The notes: generated from the letters alone by a model not told the origin. DNA of 64,000 nucleotides from Mangifera indica (GCF_011075055.1 NC_058141.1:682001-746000), one strand, 5' to 3'; numbered from the stretch's first letter, positions 37,712 through 48,705 are shown. Numbers and translations: made by a program.

Positions 37712-37860
37712 TAATATTATATATATATAAAATTTTGTGTATAAATAATAATGTGTCATCATATAATTAGATAGTTAAAAATAAAAGATAAAATAACACT
37801 CAATCATATTATGATACATTGTTATTTGTATATAAAATTATGTATATAATTTTATTATTT
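37712..37860. repeat. AT-rich MITE copy
   Basis: Palindromic block starting GAGTAATATTATATATATAA and ending in a TATATAATTTTATTAT arm. The core GTGTCATCATATAATTAGAT pairs with CAATCATATTATGATACATT. Same family as 8098-8270. Confidence 0.5.
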
Positions 37861-37873
37861 CAATTTGTACTTA

Positions 37874-38345
37874 AGGGGTATTTGATTTGGGTAATATTTT
37901 ATTACGAAATAGAGAAATTATCTTGAAGATAAATTATTAAGAAAATTATTGGGTATAAATTATTACTATATTTGATAAAATTTAATAAGTATAAATAATT
38001 ATTATGTTTGGTTAAAGATAATAATAAATTATTTTACTTAAACGCCCTTGGATATAATTATTTTTAAAAATTTTTATATTATTTATTAGATTAATTAAAA
38101 ATAAATTTATTTTTGTCTTAAAAAATTAATAAATAATAATATAATTATAATAAAATCAAGATTACCTTAATAACCTTTTAATATTTAAAGTGAATGTGGT
38201 AATCAAATTATCATTTATATAACCTATTATATTATTATTAATAATAGAAGATTACTATAATATTTTATTATTGACAAATTGAATAAAATAATACGAATAA
38301 TAAAAAATAAAGTATTAAAATAATCTGTCTGAAACCAAATAGCCT
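37874..38345. mobile_element. Tourist-like (PIF/Harbinger) MITE, TSD TTA
   Basis: A 472-bp AT-rich element. Left end AGGGGTATTTGATTTGGG; complement of the right end AGGCTATTTGGTTTCAG. TTA lies on both sides (37871-37873 and 38346-38348). The 3-bp TTA duplication and these ends fit Tourist MITEs. A fragment of a related copy is near position 364. Confidence 0.7.
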
Positions 38346-38656
38346 TTAAAAGTTAAATGATATTTTGATGTAAGCCAAACATGGCGGTTAAATAATATTT
38401 TATTAGATATTAACTTTTAAGAGTTAATTGATATTTGAATGTAAATGCGTGCTGATGTTTAAAGGTTAATTGTTATGTTACAAAAGGTAAGATGATTTTT
38501 TTTTCAATTATATTATGCACCAAAGTTTAACGGGTTAATTAATATTTTTTACTGGCGGTAAACATGAGATCTCTTATGGAAATGTGACTTTTCAATTAAA
38601 TTATCTGGATTTTTTAGAGTTAGAATACCATGAGTTTCGTTTCAAATCATAAAAAA

Positions 38657-39343
38657 GGCCAAAGGACTATTTCCCACCCAAGGTATGTTATATTCTCAAG
38701 TTTTTCTCTTTTAACTTTGATAATTCTAAATATTCACCCATAAGCAGTTAAAATTAACGTACCCCTAACCCCTTAAAATTTTATCTCTTTTTGCCCTGCT
38801 AAATTTTAAAAACTAAAAATTTTTTTCAGCCTAAATTTTAAAAAATGATAGTTTCCCTCTAGGGTTTTGTTTCGAGATCTCTGAATCCTTCTGTGGATCT
38901 ATTGCCGATGGCCTCTTCCTCCCGAAGCTTTCTCTCCCCCTGACGATCTCTTTTCACCCATTTGAACGTTCGATCGGCATCGGAGGAGCCGTGGAAGACG
39001 AAGAGCTTCGTCTTCCCCGATGAAGTTGTTCATCTTCCATGGATCCTCTAACATCGATTGGGCAGCTAAATGGGAGGAGAGAGATCGTCAAAGGGAGAGG
39101 TCACCGACAATGGCACCAGAGATGACGTCGGAGATCTCAAAACGAAACTTTAGGGGAAAACTGTCATTTTTTAAAACTTAAGTTGGGGGAACTTTTAGTT
39201 TTTAATATTATAGAAAAAATAACGATTTTACCCTTACTATCGTTAATTTTAATTGTTTATGAGTGAGTATTTAGGATTATTAAAGTTAAAGGGGGAAACT
39301 TTGGGAGTGCAACATACCTTGGGTGGGAAATAGTGCTTTGGCC
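38657..39343. mobile_element. Foldback MULE, 9-bp TSD CATAAAAAA, GC-rich core
   Basis: A 687-bp element flanked by perfect CATAAAAAA copies (38648-38656 and 39344-39352). The first 33 bases of the two ends differ at one position (GGCCAAAGGACTATTTCCCA versus GGCCAAAGCACTATTTCCCA). Weaker inverted pairing runs about 200 bp inward, to GTTTCGAGATCTC. The core at 38890-39130 is GC-rich (CCGATGGCCTCTTCCTCCCG) and gene-like. No transposase is present. Related to 11703-12523 and 49198-50060. Confidence 0.92.
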
Positions 39344-39352
39344 CATAAAAAA

Positions 39353-41188
39353 TGTCTAGCTTTTTCATAAATCTGTATCTAGATCAAATGTGATATACGT
39401 TTTGTGAAACTTTTTAATTAATTATTTAAAAAAATCAAATGTGATAGTCACTATTAAATTGAAAAATAACTTACTAAATACTTTTGATATATTTTTAGAA
39501 TTTAACTTTGAATTAGTATATTAAAAATATTTTCCTATTAATTTGGGATCAACTTTGATCATATTACTATATTAGAGTAATCATATATAATGATCAATAG
39601 GATTTTTGCAATCCAATCTTTGAATTCAAGAAATAATAATTATGATAAATAAAATAAATTCATTATTTTTTTTACCCCATCAAGTAAATAAAAAAACCCT
39701 AAAAGCAAATGAGTAATATTATTTATATTCAGTTTTAGATATTCAATTGAGTAGTAAGATAATACGTCATTATATGATTAAAAATTAATTACATAATAAG
39801 AAATATAATGATATATTATCTAAATATCTAATTGTATAATCAAACTTTTATTGAAAATAAAATATTAAACAATATGAAATATCAAATAACTCCCAATTTC
39901 TTAAAACTAAAATGAAATTAAATTTTAGTCTAATACGCTTGAATTCACTTATTGAGATTTTTGTGTGGGTTTAATTTTATGTTCTTAAGTGAGATTTTGG
40001 TAATGAGATTGTTAGAAGTTGAGGTTAGATGAAAGGTGCTACAGATTTCTTAAGGTTAGAGTCGAGTCGAAGTTTATCATTGTTTGAGATGTTCGATTAT
40101 ATTTATATAACTTTTTAAAATGTTGGCTAAAATCGAATACATACTTAATAAAAAGTTATTTTATGTGAAACTTAAATACAAAATTTGACACAATTGTTAT
40201 CATTATGCACACATAGATAGATTTAATTCAAATCGCTCAAACTTAAAATTTAAATTCCGATTTAATGAGTCAAAGAGTTTAAATTAATTTAAATATTTGA
40301 ATTCGAATAAATTCATATTGAATTTAAAATTAAATTGTTTTTATATCAAATTTGAGTCTGATTTATCTATCTAAAAATGAGTTTTTTAAATTCAAAGTGA
40401 TATCAATTTTTTTTTTTATAAGAAACCCAACTCAAATTGGATTGTTTTTATACGATTAAATCAATCATATCAATTAAGTATATAAAACTAGAGTTTAATA
40501 TTTAAACATTGTTTGAAAAAAACTTAAATCTAAAATTGGTATCAAACTTTTTTTTAATCACGAGAAACCTTTTTCGAGTTAGAGCTCTCTTCTGGAGTTA
40601 CACTAATTATATTGAGTATATTAAATTTCAAATTTAATAATTTATTTAATAATTATTATATCGAATAAATAAAAATCTGATCATAATATACATTAATTGA
40701 GTCTTATACCGGAAACCTCTTTAAAGAGGACCCTAAACTCACACTACTCAAGCCAACCTCAGGTTTAACTGGTGTCAAACTTGGTCATACTCAGACTCAG
40801 TCCTTATCGAATTTAGACGCACATGGGATCACCTTCCCATCAAAATATAACTAGAAATTGGTAGTTATGGAAATTGAAGTAACACTGCTGTTCATATGTG
40901 GATTTTTCTCACCAGCTTTCCTTCTGCTTCTCAGTTTCTTAATTTGTCAATCTTCCCGATGCCTCTGCTTTATTAGCTTAAACTTTACCTTACCCTCTTC
41001 CACTCTCTCTCTTCAGTCTTTTCTACATCACTTTAAGCCTTTCACCCACAAACCGACTATTTTTCCAATTCTCTCTCTCACTCTCTGCTCAGTTCTGAGT
41101 TCTCAACTTTCTTCACCATCAATTTCTCACAGAAAGGTGAGTTTTTTAATCTCTTTAAGGTCCTTCACACTTACTCCTAACGGTCACT
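39353..41188. other. Upstream region of the LRR kinase gene; AT-rich, no gene
   Basis: Contains an AT-rich MITE copy at about 39708-39850. CT-rich leader-like sequence (TCTCTCTCTT runs) lies at about 40990-41110, consistent with the 5' UTR of the following gene. The open frame at 40858-41250 is read as leader sequence; see rejected items. Confidence 0.4.
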
Positions 41189-43482
41189 TTGTCGTTTGTT
41201 GTGATGTTGTGTGTTTTCGTATGCTTGGTGCTTGTTCTCTGCAACTTTAATGGTTTTGTTGAGCCTTTGAATGGTGAAGGCTATGCACTTTTGTCCTTTA
41301 AGCAGTCCATTTATGAGGATCCAGAAGGGTTTTTGAGTAACTGGAACTCTTCTGATGAAAACCCTTGTTCATGGAATGGTGTTGTATGTAAGGAGCAAAG
41401 AGTGGTCTCTGTTAGCATTCCAAGGAAGAAGCTTTATGGCTTTCTTCCTTCTTCTTTAGGCTCTCTCTCTGATCTTCGCCATGTTAATTTAAGGAATAAT
41501 AAATTTTTTGGAAGTTTACCTACTGGGCTCCTTGAACTTCAGGGGCTACAAAGTTTGGTCCTTTATGGGAATTCTTTCTCTGGGCCTTTGCCAAATGACA
41601 TTGGCAAGTTGAAGTACCTTCAAACTTTAGATTTATCACAGAATTTCTTTAATGGGTCATTGTCTACATCAATTTTGCAATGCAAGAGATTAAAAACCCT
41701 TGATCTTAGTCAAAATAATTTTACTGGTCCTTTGCCAGATAGGTTTGGTACTGGTTTGGTTTCACTTGAAAAACTTGATCTTTCATTCAATAACTTCAAT
41801 GGTTCAATCCCTGGTAACATGGGAAATTTGACCAGTTTGCAAGGAACTGTTGATTTGTCCCATAATTTACTCAGTGGTTCAATTCCAGCCAGTTTAGGAA
41901 ATCTTCCCGAAAAGGTGTATATTGATCTAAGTTATAACAATTTGAGTGGACCAATACCTAAAAGTGGTGCTCTTACTAATAGAGGACCAACTGCATTTAT
42001 AGGAAATCCAGGACTCTGTGGAACGCCATTGAAGAACCCATGTTCTGACACTTCAAGTGCAAATTCACCATCCTCGTATCCCTTTTTGCCTGACAATTAT
42101 CCACCGGAGAATTTGGGTGATGATGGTGGAAAGATTGAGAAAGGAAGAGGACTAAGTAAGGGTGCTGTAGTTGCCATAATAGTGAGTGATGTAATTGGAA
42201 TTTGCCTTGTTGGGTTATTGTTCTCATACTGTTATCTAAAGATTTGTGGTTCTGACGAGGGTAAGGATGAGAATGGTTATGGTTTTGAGAAAGGAAAAAA
42301 GGGAAAGCAAGAGTGTTTTGGCTTTTGGAAAGATGAATCTAAGACTCTATTAGAGAATGTGGAGCAGCATGATCTTGTGCCACCAGATACACATGTGGCT
42401 TTCGATTTGGATGAACTGCTTAAGGCCTCAGCTTTTGTTCTTGGAAAGAACAGAATCGGGATTGTCTACAAAGTTGTTCTTGAAAATGGACTAACCTTAG
42501 CTGTGAGAAGATTGGGTGAAGGTGGATCTCAAAGGTTCAAGGAATTCCAAAGAGAAGTTGAAGCAATTGGAAAGCTAAGGCATCCTAATATTGTACCCCT
42601 CAGAGCTTATTACTGGTCAGTCAACGAGAAGCTCCTTATCTATGATTACATACCTAATGGAAGCCTTGAAATTGCGCTTCATGGTATGTTTTTTGAAATC
42701 CTCTTGCAAGTACTATTTCTGATATATAATTTGGTATTTTAGGAGAGGTTTGTGTTATTGTATATCCAATGGTCAATTTGATTGTATCAATTTTTCTTTA
42801 TACCACAGGGAAGCCGGGAATTGTTCCGTTCATGCCATTATCTTGGTCAGTTCGGTGTAGAATCATAAAAGGGATTGCAAAAGGCTTGGTTTATCTTCAT
42901 GAATTTAGTCCCAAAAAGTATGTCCATGGAGATTTGAAGCCAAGTAATATTCTGCTTGGCCGGAACATGGAACCACACATATCCAACTTTGGACTTGGAT
43001 GCCTCGCTAATATTACTGGTGGTTCTCCAACTCTGCAATCTAATCGAACTCCTGCAGATAAACCTCAAGAAAGACAGTCAAGGAGTGTATCTTCAGAAGT
43101 TACTTCAACGAATTCATCAAGTGACTTGGGTACTTATTATCAGGCCCCTGAAGCAGGCAAAGTGGTGAACCCATCACAGAAATGGGATATCTACTCCTAT
43201 GGGGTAATTTTACTAGGAATGATTACCGGAAGAACACCGGTTATTAATGTGGGATCTTCAGAAATGGATATTGTCCACTGGATTCAGCTCTGCATTGAAG
43301 AGAAAAAGGCACTTGCAGATGTTTTAGACCCATATTTAGTACCCACTGCCGACAAAGAAGAAGAGGAGATCACTGCAGTTCTAAAGATTGCAATGGCTTG
43401 TGTTCATAGCAGCCCGGAACGGAGACCTACAATGCGACATATCTCCAATGCTTTGGACAGATTGGCTACTTCCATTGACTAA
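41189..43482 (+). CDS. LRR receptor-like kinase, ZAR1 (At2g01210) type, probably pseudokinase, 722 aa, 2 exons
   Basis: Plasma-membrane LRR-III receptor kinase closest to ZYGOTIC ARREST 1. Exons are 41189-42683 and 42809-43482, 2169 bp in frame. An alternative start is the ATG at 41204. A signal peptide is followed by the LRRNT cap ([10 protein letters not shown]) and about six LRRs ([35 protein letters not shown]). A transmembrane helix is at about 325-349. The kinase domain starts near residue 410 with [11 protein letters not shown], lacking the usual glycine spacing. The lysine motif is LAVRRL, HRD is HGD ([12 protein letters not shown]), and DFG is NFG (HISNFGLG). The HGD and AVRR forms are usual for this clade. 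The loss of the DFG aspartate is not, as I recall ZAR1. Signalling is therefore likely to be by scaffold action, unless the base is polymorphic. Confidence 0.93.
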
Positions 43483-44201
43483 GAATATCTTATAACAAAG
43501 AATCCTGAACCTCAAATATGCTTGAACGTTTCTAAGATACACTGTGACAGAGGCATTGCTAGAGATAGATGATGAATGGTTGTGCTTCAACTGAAAATGT
43601 GTAGCCTATTACAATTGCTCTAGTGTGAAGAAATGTGTTCATAATCTTTTTATTATGTGTTGTAGAATCTAGATGAACGCAGGTCTGCATAAGAGCATGC
43701 TTTGAGAAATTCGGTCCAACTTAGATTGAATTCGAATGTTCGGATTGATTCAAACTCAGCTCATTTTATGAAAACAAACTCAATCCTTTGTTTGAATTCA
43801 ACTTGTTCAATCCGAGTTCAAGGATTCTAAATCTAATGAGAATTAGTAACTTTTCTTTGTTGTTATGTGTAAATTTTCTTGATAATAGCAAAAGCTAGAA
43901 AGGATTACCTGTAGGATGCGAAATGACTCATTTTTTAAAAAAAGGCCAAAAGACTTGGACCCACCTGGGCATGGTGAAAACCCAAAGCCTTTTGGCCCTA
44001 GAAAAAAAAAAAAATCTGGAGAGGTCGTTGTTTATGAGTTGCACAGGACATTTCCAGTGCAGAGCAGCTCCTTTTTGTATCATTTCATCTGTGGCCACGT
44101 GGAAGTAGAACTCCCTAATTTGAGCCTGCCTGGTAAACTAGCCTGACTATAAGCACCCAAAAGCACTTGAAGTATTTGCAGCCTCCGATTAACAAAGAGG
44201 A
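43483..44201. other. 3' flank of the LRR kinase and intergenic spacer
   Basis: No gene. Around 43705-43820 there are GAATTCGAATG and TTGTTCAATCCGAGTTCAAG words like a decayed GAGCTC-family element. Around 43941-43995 a short inverted pair with GGCCAAAAG ends resembles the MULE termini but has no target duplication. Confidence 0.35.
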
Positions 44202-44209
44202 CATAGAGT

Positions 44210-44462
44210 TAGGGGTCGATTGAGTCAAAATGAATACAAACAAGGGTTATCTTGAGCTTATTTTGAATCCAAAAAGATCAATTTAAGATCAATCTCAGCT
44301 CACTTGATTAATGAATAATATCATTGGTGAAGAAATACAACTATTAAAAAAAGAAGTAGAAGAAAAATCATCAATAAGTTGAACTCTAATATAACAACAC
44401 CAAATGTGACAAAAGGGTTTGAGCCAAAGCGAATAACAATGTTCAGATCAAATTCACACCTG
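44210..44462. mobile_element. GAGCTC-family hAT MITE, 8-bp TSD CATAGAGT
   Basis: A 253-bp element. Left end TAGGGGTCGATTGAGTC; complement of the right end CAGGTGTGAATTTGATC. Perfect CATAGAGT copies lie at 44202-44209 and 44463-44470. Third family member with an intact 8-bp duplication; its interior is more diverged than the others. Confidence 0.8.
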
Positions 44463-44930
44463 CATAGAGTATTGTAAAGTTTGAATAGTATAGGAGTTTG
44501 AAGAAGGTTTAGCAAACAAAAATAAAGTAATAGAGGTCCAAAAATGCCATGTAAAGACTAACTATTAGGTGAATTTCAGGATTCCTATTAATTATCCAAT
44601 CTGAAACTCTGATCTCCTTTCAAGCGAGAGCTTTAACACCAACCTTCTTGTTCTTGCTTGAATAATCAATTGACTTCAAATAGTAATTATTAAAGGTATC
44701 ACAATGAAAGTCTAAACTCCCCTTTTATTCATGGGTGAATTCCAGTCAAGTTAAGCCCAAATAAAAGCCAGTTCCAGTTTAGTTCGTATTCTCTGGCTGC
44801 CATTCTGATTCTACATGCCTTGTGGTGCACAAATTTCCCCGTGTAATCCCCCACTCTAAGTCAAGTCTGTCGTCCTTTGAAATTCTTCACAACATACAAC
44901 TAATTAGAAGCTTGATTCGGAAGAAAAGCC

Positions 44931-45706
44931 TCAGTTCCGGGCAATCCTCAGCCGTTTCACTGACTTGACAAACTCTCTGTTGGGAACGATAACTTGGTTG
45001 ATAATGCTGAACAATCTATTGAAAAAGTTTTTAAGTATTTACAACATTGTTAAATTTGAACAACTTACTTCCAGGGAACGTCACCAACGGGCCTCCAATT
45101 CGCTTCCCTGACCTGATAAGACAGTGAAAATTCTGAACCAGCCTGGAATAATCTTAGTCCAGATGCAGAATTTCTCCCTGAAATTGCACCAATGTTACTC
45201 ATTTCAAGTAGAATTTTTAGAAACATAAAATTCTCAAGATCCTGACGAGGATTTTTTCCTACTTACCAAACATTTCTTCCAATTTATGCGCCAGGCTAGA
45301 ATAGCCTCCATGGTCAAGAATGCAAATCTTTCTTCCCACCATAACTCCATCCATGTTAACCTTCACACAAGCCCACTTCTCTTTGCTCTGGATTCCCTCT
45401 GCCTCCTCGTCGTCATAGTCTTGTATCGGCCCTGGAAATCCCCTGCCTGGATTCTTCAGCTGCAGAGTAGCCTGTGGCCATTCCATAAAGTCCCCATATC
45501 CCTCCATGGCCACCACTGCTACATAATCAAACACCAATTAAGAAGTCAGAATTTTTTTTTTTCAGGAAAAAGAATTTCAGAAAATCCATACCATGTTGAG
45601 ATGGATGATAGGCTTCAGGCTGTAGAGTTCTGAGGCCATCATCTTCCTTAGATTTATAGTAAACTGAGTGGAGTCCTGAAGGGTTGAGAAGGAAGTTGGA
45701 ATCCAT
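44931..45706 (-). CDS. IAA32: Non-canonical Aux/IAA protein, IAA32/IAA34 type, 173 aa, 4 exons
   Basis: Nuclear transcriptional co-regulator of the Aux/IAA family. Exons are 45592-45706, 45267-45518, 45069-45177 and 44931-44976; 522 bp in frame. The PB1 domain is complete: VKVNMDGVMVGRKICI with the basic-face lysine, the LAHKLEEMFG helix, SGLRLF, FSLSYQVREANWRPVGDVPW and the terminal FVKSVKRLRIAR. The degron that TIR1 recognises (GWPPV in canonical members) is absent; the matching region reads GDFMEWPQATLQL. The EAR repressor motif is also not recognisable (DDGLRTLQ where IAA32 has LSLRT). Lack of the degron is typical of IAA32/34, which are regulated by phosphorylation (as I recall, through TMK1) rather than by auxin-triggered degradation. 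Symbol given by family and gene order. Confidence 0.9.
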
Positions 45707-45742
45707 CGAAATTTTTTTGTTGGTATAAGTGAAAATATGAGG

Positions 45743-45750
45743 TATTTATA
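45743..45750 (-). promoter_or_regulatory. Probable TATA box of the IAA32/34-type gene
   Basis: TATAAATACC on the minus strand, about 40 bp upstream of the ATG. This would give a very short 5' UTR, so transcription may also start elsewhere. Confidence 0.4.
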
Positions 45751-47029
45751 ATCAGGAATCCCAGGGAAAACAACACATAAAACACAAGTGTTTAGAGCAC
45801 TCCCTTTCTTTCTCTCTCTTAGTCTCTTTACATGCACTTTTATGAGAAAATCCTAACTTGTGGATCCTTGACATGTGGTTGTATCTAGTTAACCTCAGGT
45901 TGCTTCTATTCTACTTACATGTCACTACATTTATTTAAGTGTAATAAAAAATTTAACAATTGAGTCATGTGATTCATATTAACGGATCTACTGGCCTGAT
46001 TTCTTCACTATCACCATATATCTCCTTAAAAATTTACATCTCGTATCTTCACTTCCTGAATTCGGATATCCTCCTCTTAGAATTCATATCACTACAAGTG
46101 AAAAAAATACTCATTTGAAAAACTGAAATGAGGGAATGCGAAAGTGAGGGATTTTATTCTACCCGTTGGCCACTGTATTTATTCAAGTGTAATAAGAAAT
46201 TTGTCCGTTGTGTCATATAGTCTATACTGATGGGCGTATCAGCCTAAACTCTCTGCTACTATCTCTTTAAAAATCCACATTTCATATCCGCAATTCCTAA
46301 ATTCGGATCAAGTTACCGGAGGGAACGTGAAAGTGGGGCCAAAGACAAGGGACAAGGAAGATAAGTGAGGGTTTCTCTCCCATGATCAATCATTAAATGA
46401 TGGTGAGTTATCTTGTGAGAAGGGATTGAAAGTGTCAACATGGAGAAGCTGAAACTACAGACAAAGAAAAGTAGAAAGAAAAGAACAAGGGATGGCCAAA
46501 GTGATTCTAAGAAAAGTAGGTTTGGATCCTGCAACCCAACATTGATACATTGCTCCTGCTTTTGAGGTAATTTTCAAAAGCACTTTCATTTGAAAGAGCT
46601 TAGGATACCTGAAGGAAAATACTCCTTCTTGACCAATCTTCTGGAAACTAAAAAATAACTAACTAACAAGAAGTTATTTGGTTAGTGATTAGACATATCA
46701 CTTATTTGCAAATTAGTACAGAATGTTAGTAAAAATCTCATCCCTTAAAAGACAACGAAAATAACTTCATTTAAAAGTTTTGTCTTCTCAACATTTCTAT
46801 GATCATCTTCTTGTTTCAACTTCCCTTTGTATGGTAAAGTTATTATCTCTTACCAAATCAAGATCATATGATTAATGTAATTATTTAAATTTATACTTGT
46901 ATTAGAAAGACTTCAACATGGTATTTATTTGTAACTTTACCTTTCATCCTATATATGTAGAGAGAGAATTCGACTAATTTTTGGTTGAATATGGTATTTA
47001 GTTGTATTATTTTGCATCCACTAATTTTT
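45751..47029. other. Intergenic, no gene
   Basis: No coding region is supported. Two similar blocks lie at about 45920-46110 and 46170-46330: TTTATTTAAGTGTAATAAA with GTCATGTGATTCATATT, then TTTATTCAAGTGTAATAAG with GTCATATAGTCTATACTG, each followed by a TCTCCTTAAAAATT/TCTCTTTAAAAATC match. They look like a local direct duplication with a period of roughly 240-250 bp. The APRT array starts near 47030. Confidence 0.4.
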
Positions 47030-47270
47030 GCTGTTGATTTTATTAACGGTATTCAGTAGCTATGTCTTGCTATCCAGCTTACTCAAATGCTTGCATTTTT
47101 GCAGGTAGAAAGCAAGCTAAATGGAAAACCGTTGTACATGCTTATCGAGCCGCACCAGAAAACCAAGACTGTAACACGAAGGAACCAGGTATACAGGGAC
47201 TTTGTTTTCTGGCTCTAAAAATCAGTGATTTAGCAGAAGTCCTTAGTGATTTTTTTGATGTGTAAGCTGT
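47030..47270 (+). pseudogene. Orphan last exon of adenine phosphoribosyltransferase (unit 0)
   Basis: An intronic end and acceptor (TTTTTGCAG, ending 47104) lead into an open 38-codon exon, 47105-47218. It reads VESKLNGKPLYMLIEPHQ and on to the stop, which is the C-terminal strand region of plant APRT. No upstream APRT exon is present in the preceding kilobases, so this exon cannot be used. The whole block matches 55241-55900, where the same exon is interrupted by a TRIM element. The exon itself is undamaged, which suggests that truncation of the array is comparatively young or that the exon belongs to a chimeric transcript. Confidence 0.75.
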
Positions 47271-47711
47271 CAGTAGATATGAAATTTGGCTGTATCTGGA
47301 TATCCTCTGTACACAAATTATAATGCTTGCATTTCTGGAAATGTTACGATGAATTCTTGGTTTTCCTCTGCATTTTACATGCTAAAAATAAAGTTTAATT
47401 TTGAGTGTTTTTCTAAGTAACATTAAATTTGTTACAAAATAACAAGTAGTTGGATGAAAAAGTCTGATGGGCAATCATTAAAATATGCCAAGTATTCAGT
47501 TAGTTAATCTTCCCAAGTTCTTAATTTGGAACATCAATAAAGGCATGTTCTAGAGTAATGTAAATTCTTGTTACATTAAGATAACAGGAGAAAACAGATT
47601 ATACCAAGAAATATATAAACTTGAAAAGAATTATTACTATTATATACAAAAAATATTTGACAAACGAATTTAAATCATTCAAAAAAATAACTCTCCAATT
47701 CTGCAAAATAG

Positions 47712-48605
47712 TCACGGTACAGGACAAATAATTGGCACGGCACAAATAACTGGTCTTACACGAAAGATGGCTGCAGGAGGAGGCCTGGCCGGAGCTAAAA
47801 TCATCCATGGAGAATAGCAATGAAGGACCATTTTCATACGTCTTCCAATACGAGTACTGATGCCGTATAAACATCCACTATAAACTTCTTCTTGAAACCC
47901 AGACATCATCTTCATTCTTTCAAAAACAGTGGCAGTGAGGAGACTATCAGAACCAGCATTGTGAGTTGTACCTTTTCTCTCGACGCCTAATATTTTCGCC
48001 ACTCTATTCAATCCAATCTCACCACCCAGTAACCCATTACAATGTTTCGCCATGAATTTTATATCGAACACACACCCGAATACCATGGATGCCACTTCCA
48101 CAAACTCGAATAAAGATCTTGGCATAGGTTTGTTCAATAACAGTTTCAAAACATAGGCCAAATCATAGAGGCCATGGAAAGTGACCCACTTTATATTTCT
48201 ATGTCGTGACAAGATACGCAAAAATTTGGGCACAAAAACTTCCCTTGATACCCCATCCTTCCTGATCTTTTCAAAATTGATTCCAGACTTCTTCAAAAGA
48301 TCAATCGATTCTTCGACATGTGCATCTTTCTCCAAATCAAAATCACTAAAATTAAACTCCCATGTGAAACATATATTCTCCTTGCCATCTGAAAGTGTGA
48401 TGCCCAATTGGATGATCTTCATCAAATCGACATTAAACTTCAAATCACTGTAGCACAGAGACTCAGGCACATCCCGGGGAGTGTTTCGAAGAAAACCCGG
48501 AAACTCAGTGTCGAAAGATAGGAAATTAAATTGCTCTAAACACTGATTGAAGAATTGTAGCTCTGAATCAACATTGGAACCCCAAACTTCTCTAATTTCT
48601 TTCAT
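47712..48605 (-). CDS. CCR4-associated factor 1 (CAF1) deadenylase, 297 aa, intronless
   Basis: Poly(A)-specific 3' exoribonuclease subunit of the CCR4-NOT complex, which shortens mRNA tails in the cytoplasm. A single exon is usual for plant CAF1. The DEDD catalytic set is intact: FDTEFPG (Asp32, Glu34), FHGLYDLAY (Asp148) and THNAGSD (His215, Asp220). The start MKEIREVWGSNVDSELQFF matches family starts. The C-terminus ends in a proline-rich tail with several hydrophobic segments, about the usual family length. The upstream region is copied at 59.1 kb and the whole gene at 57214-56377, where it is broken. It is the only copy in the window likely to be functional. Confidence 0.93.
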   Translation of the reverse strand: MKEIREVWGSNVDSELQFFNQCLEQFNFLSFDTEFPGFLRNTPRDVPESLCYSDLKFNVDLMKIIQLGITLSDGKENICFTWEFNFSDFDLEKDAHVEESIDLLKKSGINFEKIRKDGVSREVFVPKFLRILSRHRNIKWVTFHGLYDLAYVLKLLLNKPMPRSLFEFVEVASMVFGCVFDIKFMAKHCNGLLGGEIGLNRVAKILGVERKGTTHNAGSDSLLTATVFERMKMMSGFQEEVYSGCLYGISTRIGRRMKMVLHCYSPWMILAPARPPPAAIFRVRPVICAVPIICPVP

Positions 48606-48705
48606 CCTGTTAGAACAGGGACCAAGACAATGAATCTTTTTTGATAAATTTAAAAAACTAAAGAAAACTCTTTTGTTTCAGCTACCCACCTTGATAAAAA
48701 ATACA

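Larger units (their letters stand above)
34786..37870. other. Upstream region of the cytidylyltransferase-like gene; repeats, no gene
   Basis: Divergent intergenic space. Holds three AT-rich MITE copies (34975-35505), a dispersed-repeat-like segment at about 36040-36900 with GACGGACGTC-type words, and another AT-rich MITE at 37712-37860. A short tandem duplication of CAATAGTTATTCGAGATTTT lies at about 36209-36262. No coding region is supported. Confidence 0.4.

Noticed and set aside
40858..41250. 130-codon open frame MVVMEIEVTLLF.. upstream of the LRR kinase
   Set aside because: It overlaps the kinase start in another frame, is very rich in Ser/Leu/Phe as CT-rich leader sequence is, and shows no known domain. 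Best explained as 5' UTR.
43941..43995. Short inverted pair with GGCCAAAAG ends, possibly a mini-MULE
   Set aside because: Only about 55 bp, no flanking 9-bp duplication, and embedded in poly(A)-like runs. Too little to call an element.
48181..48453. 90-codon plus-strand frame inside CAF1
   Set aside because: Antisense shadow of the DEDD nuclease gene, which is conserved throughout.
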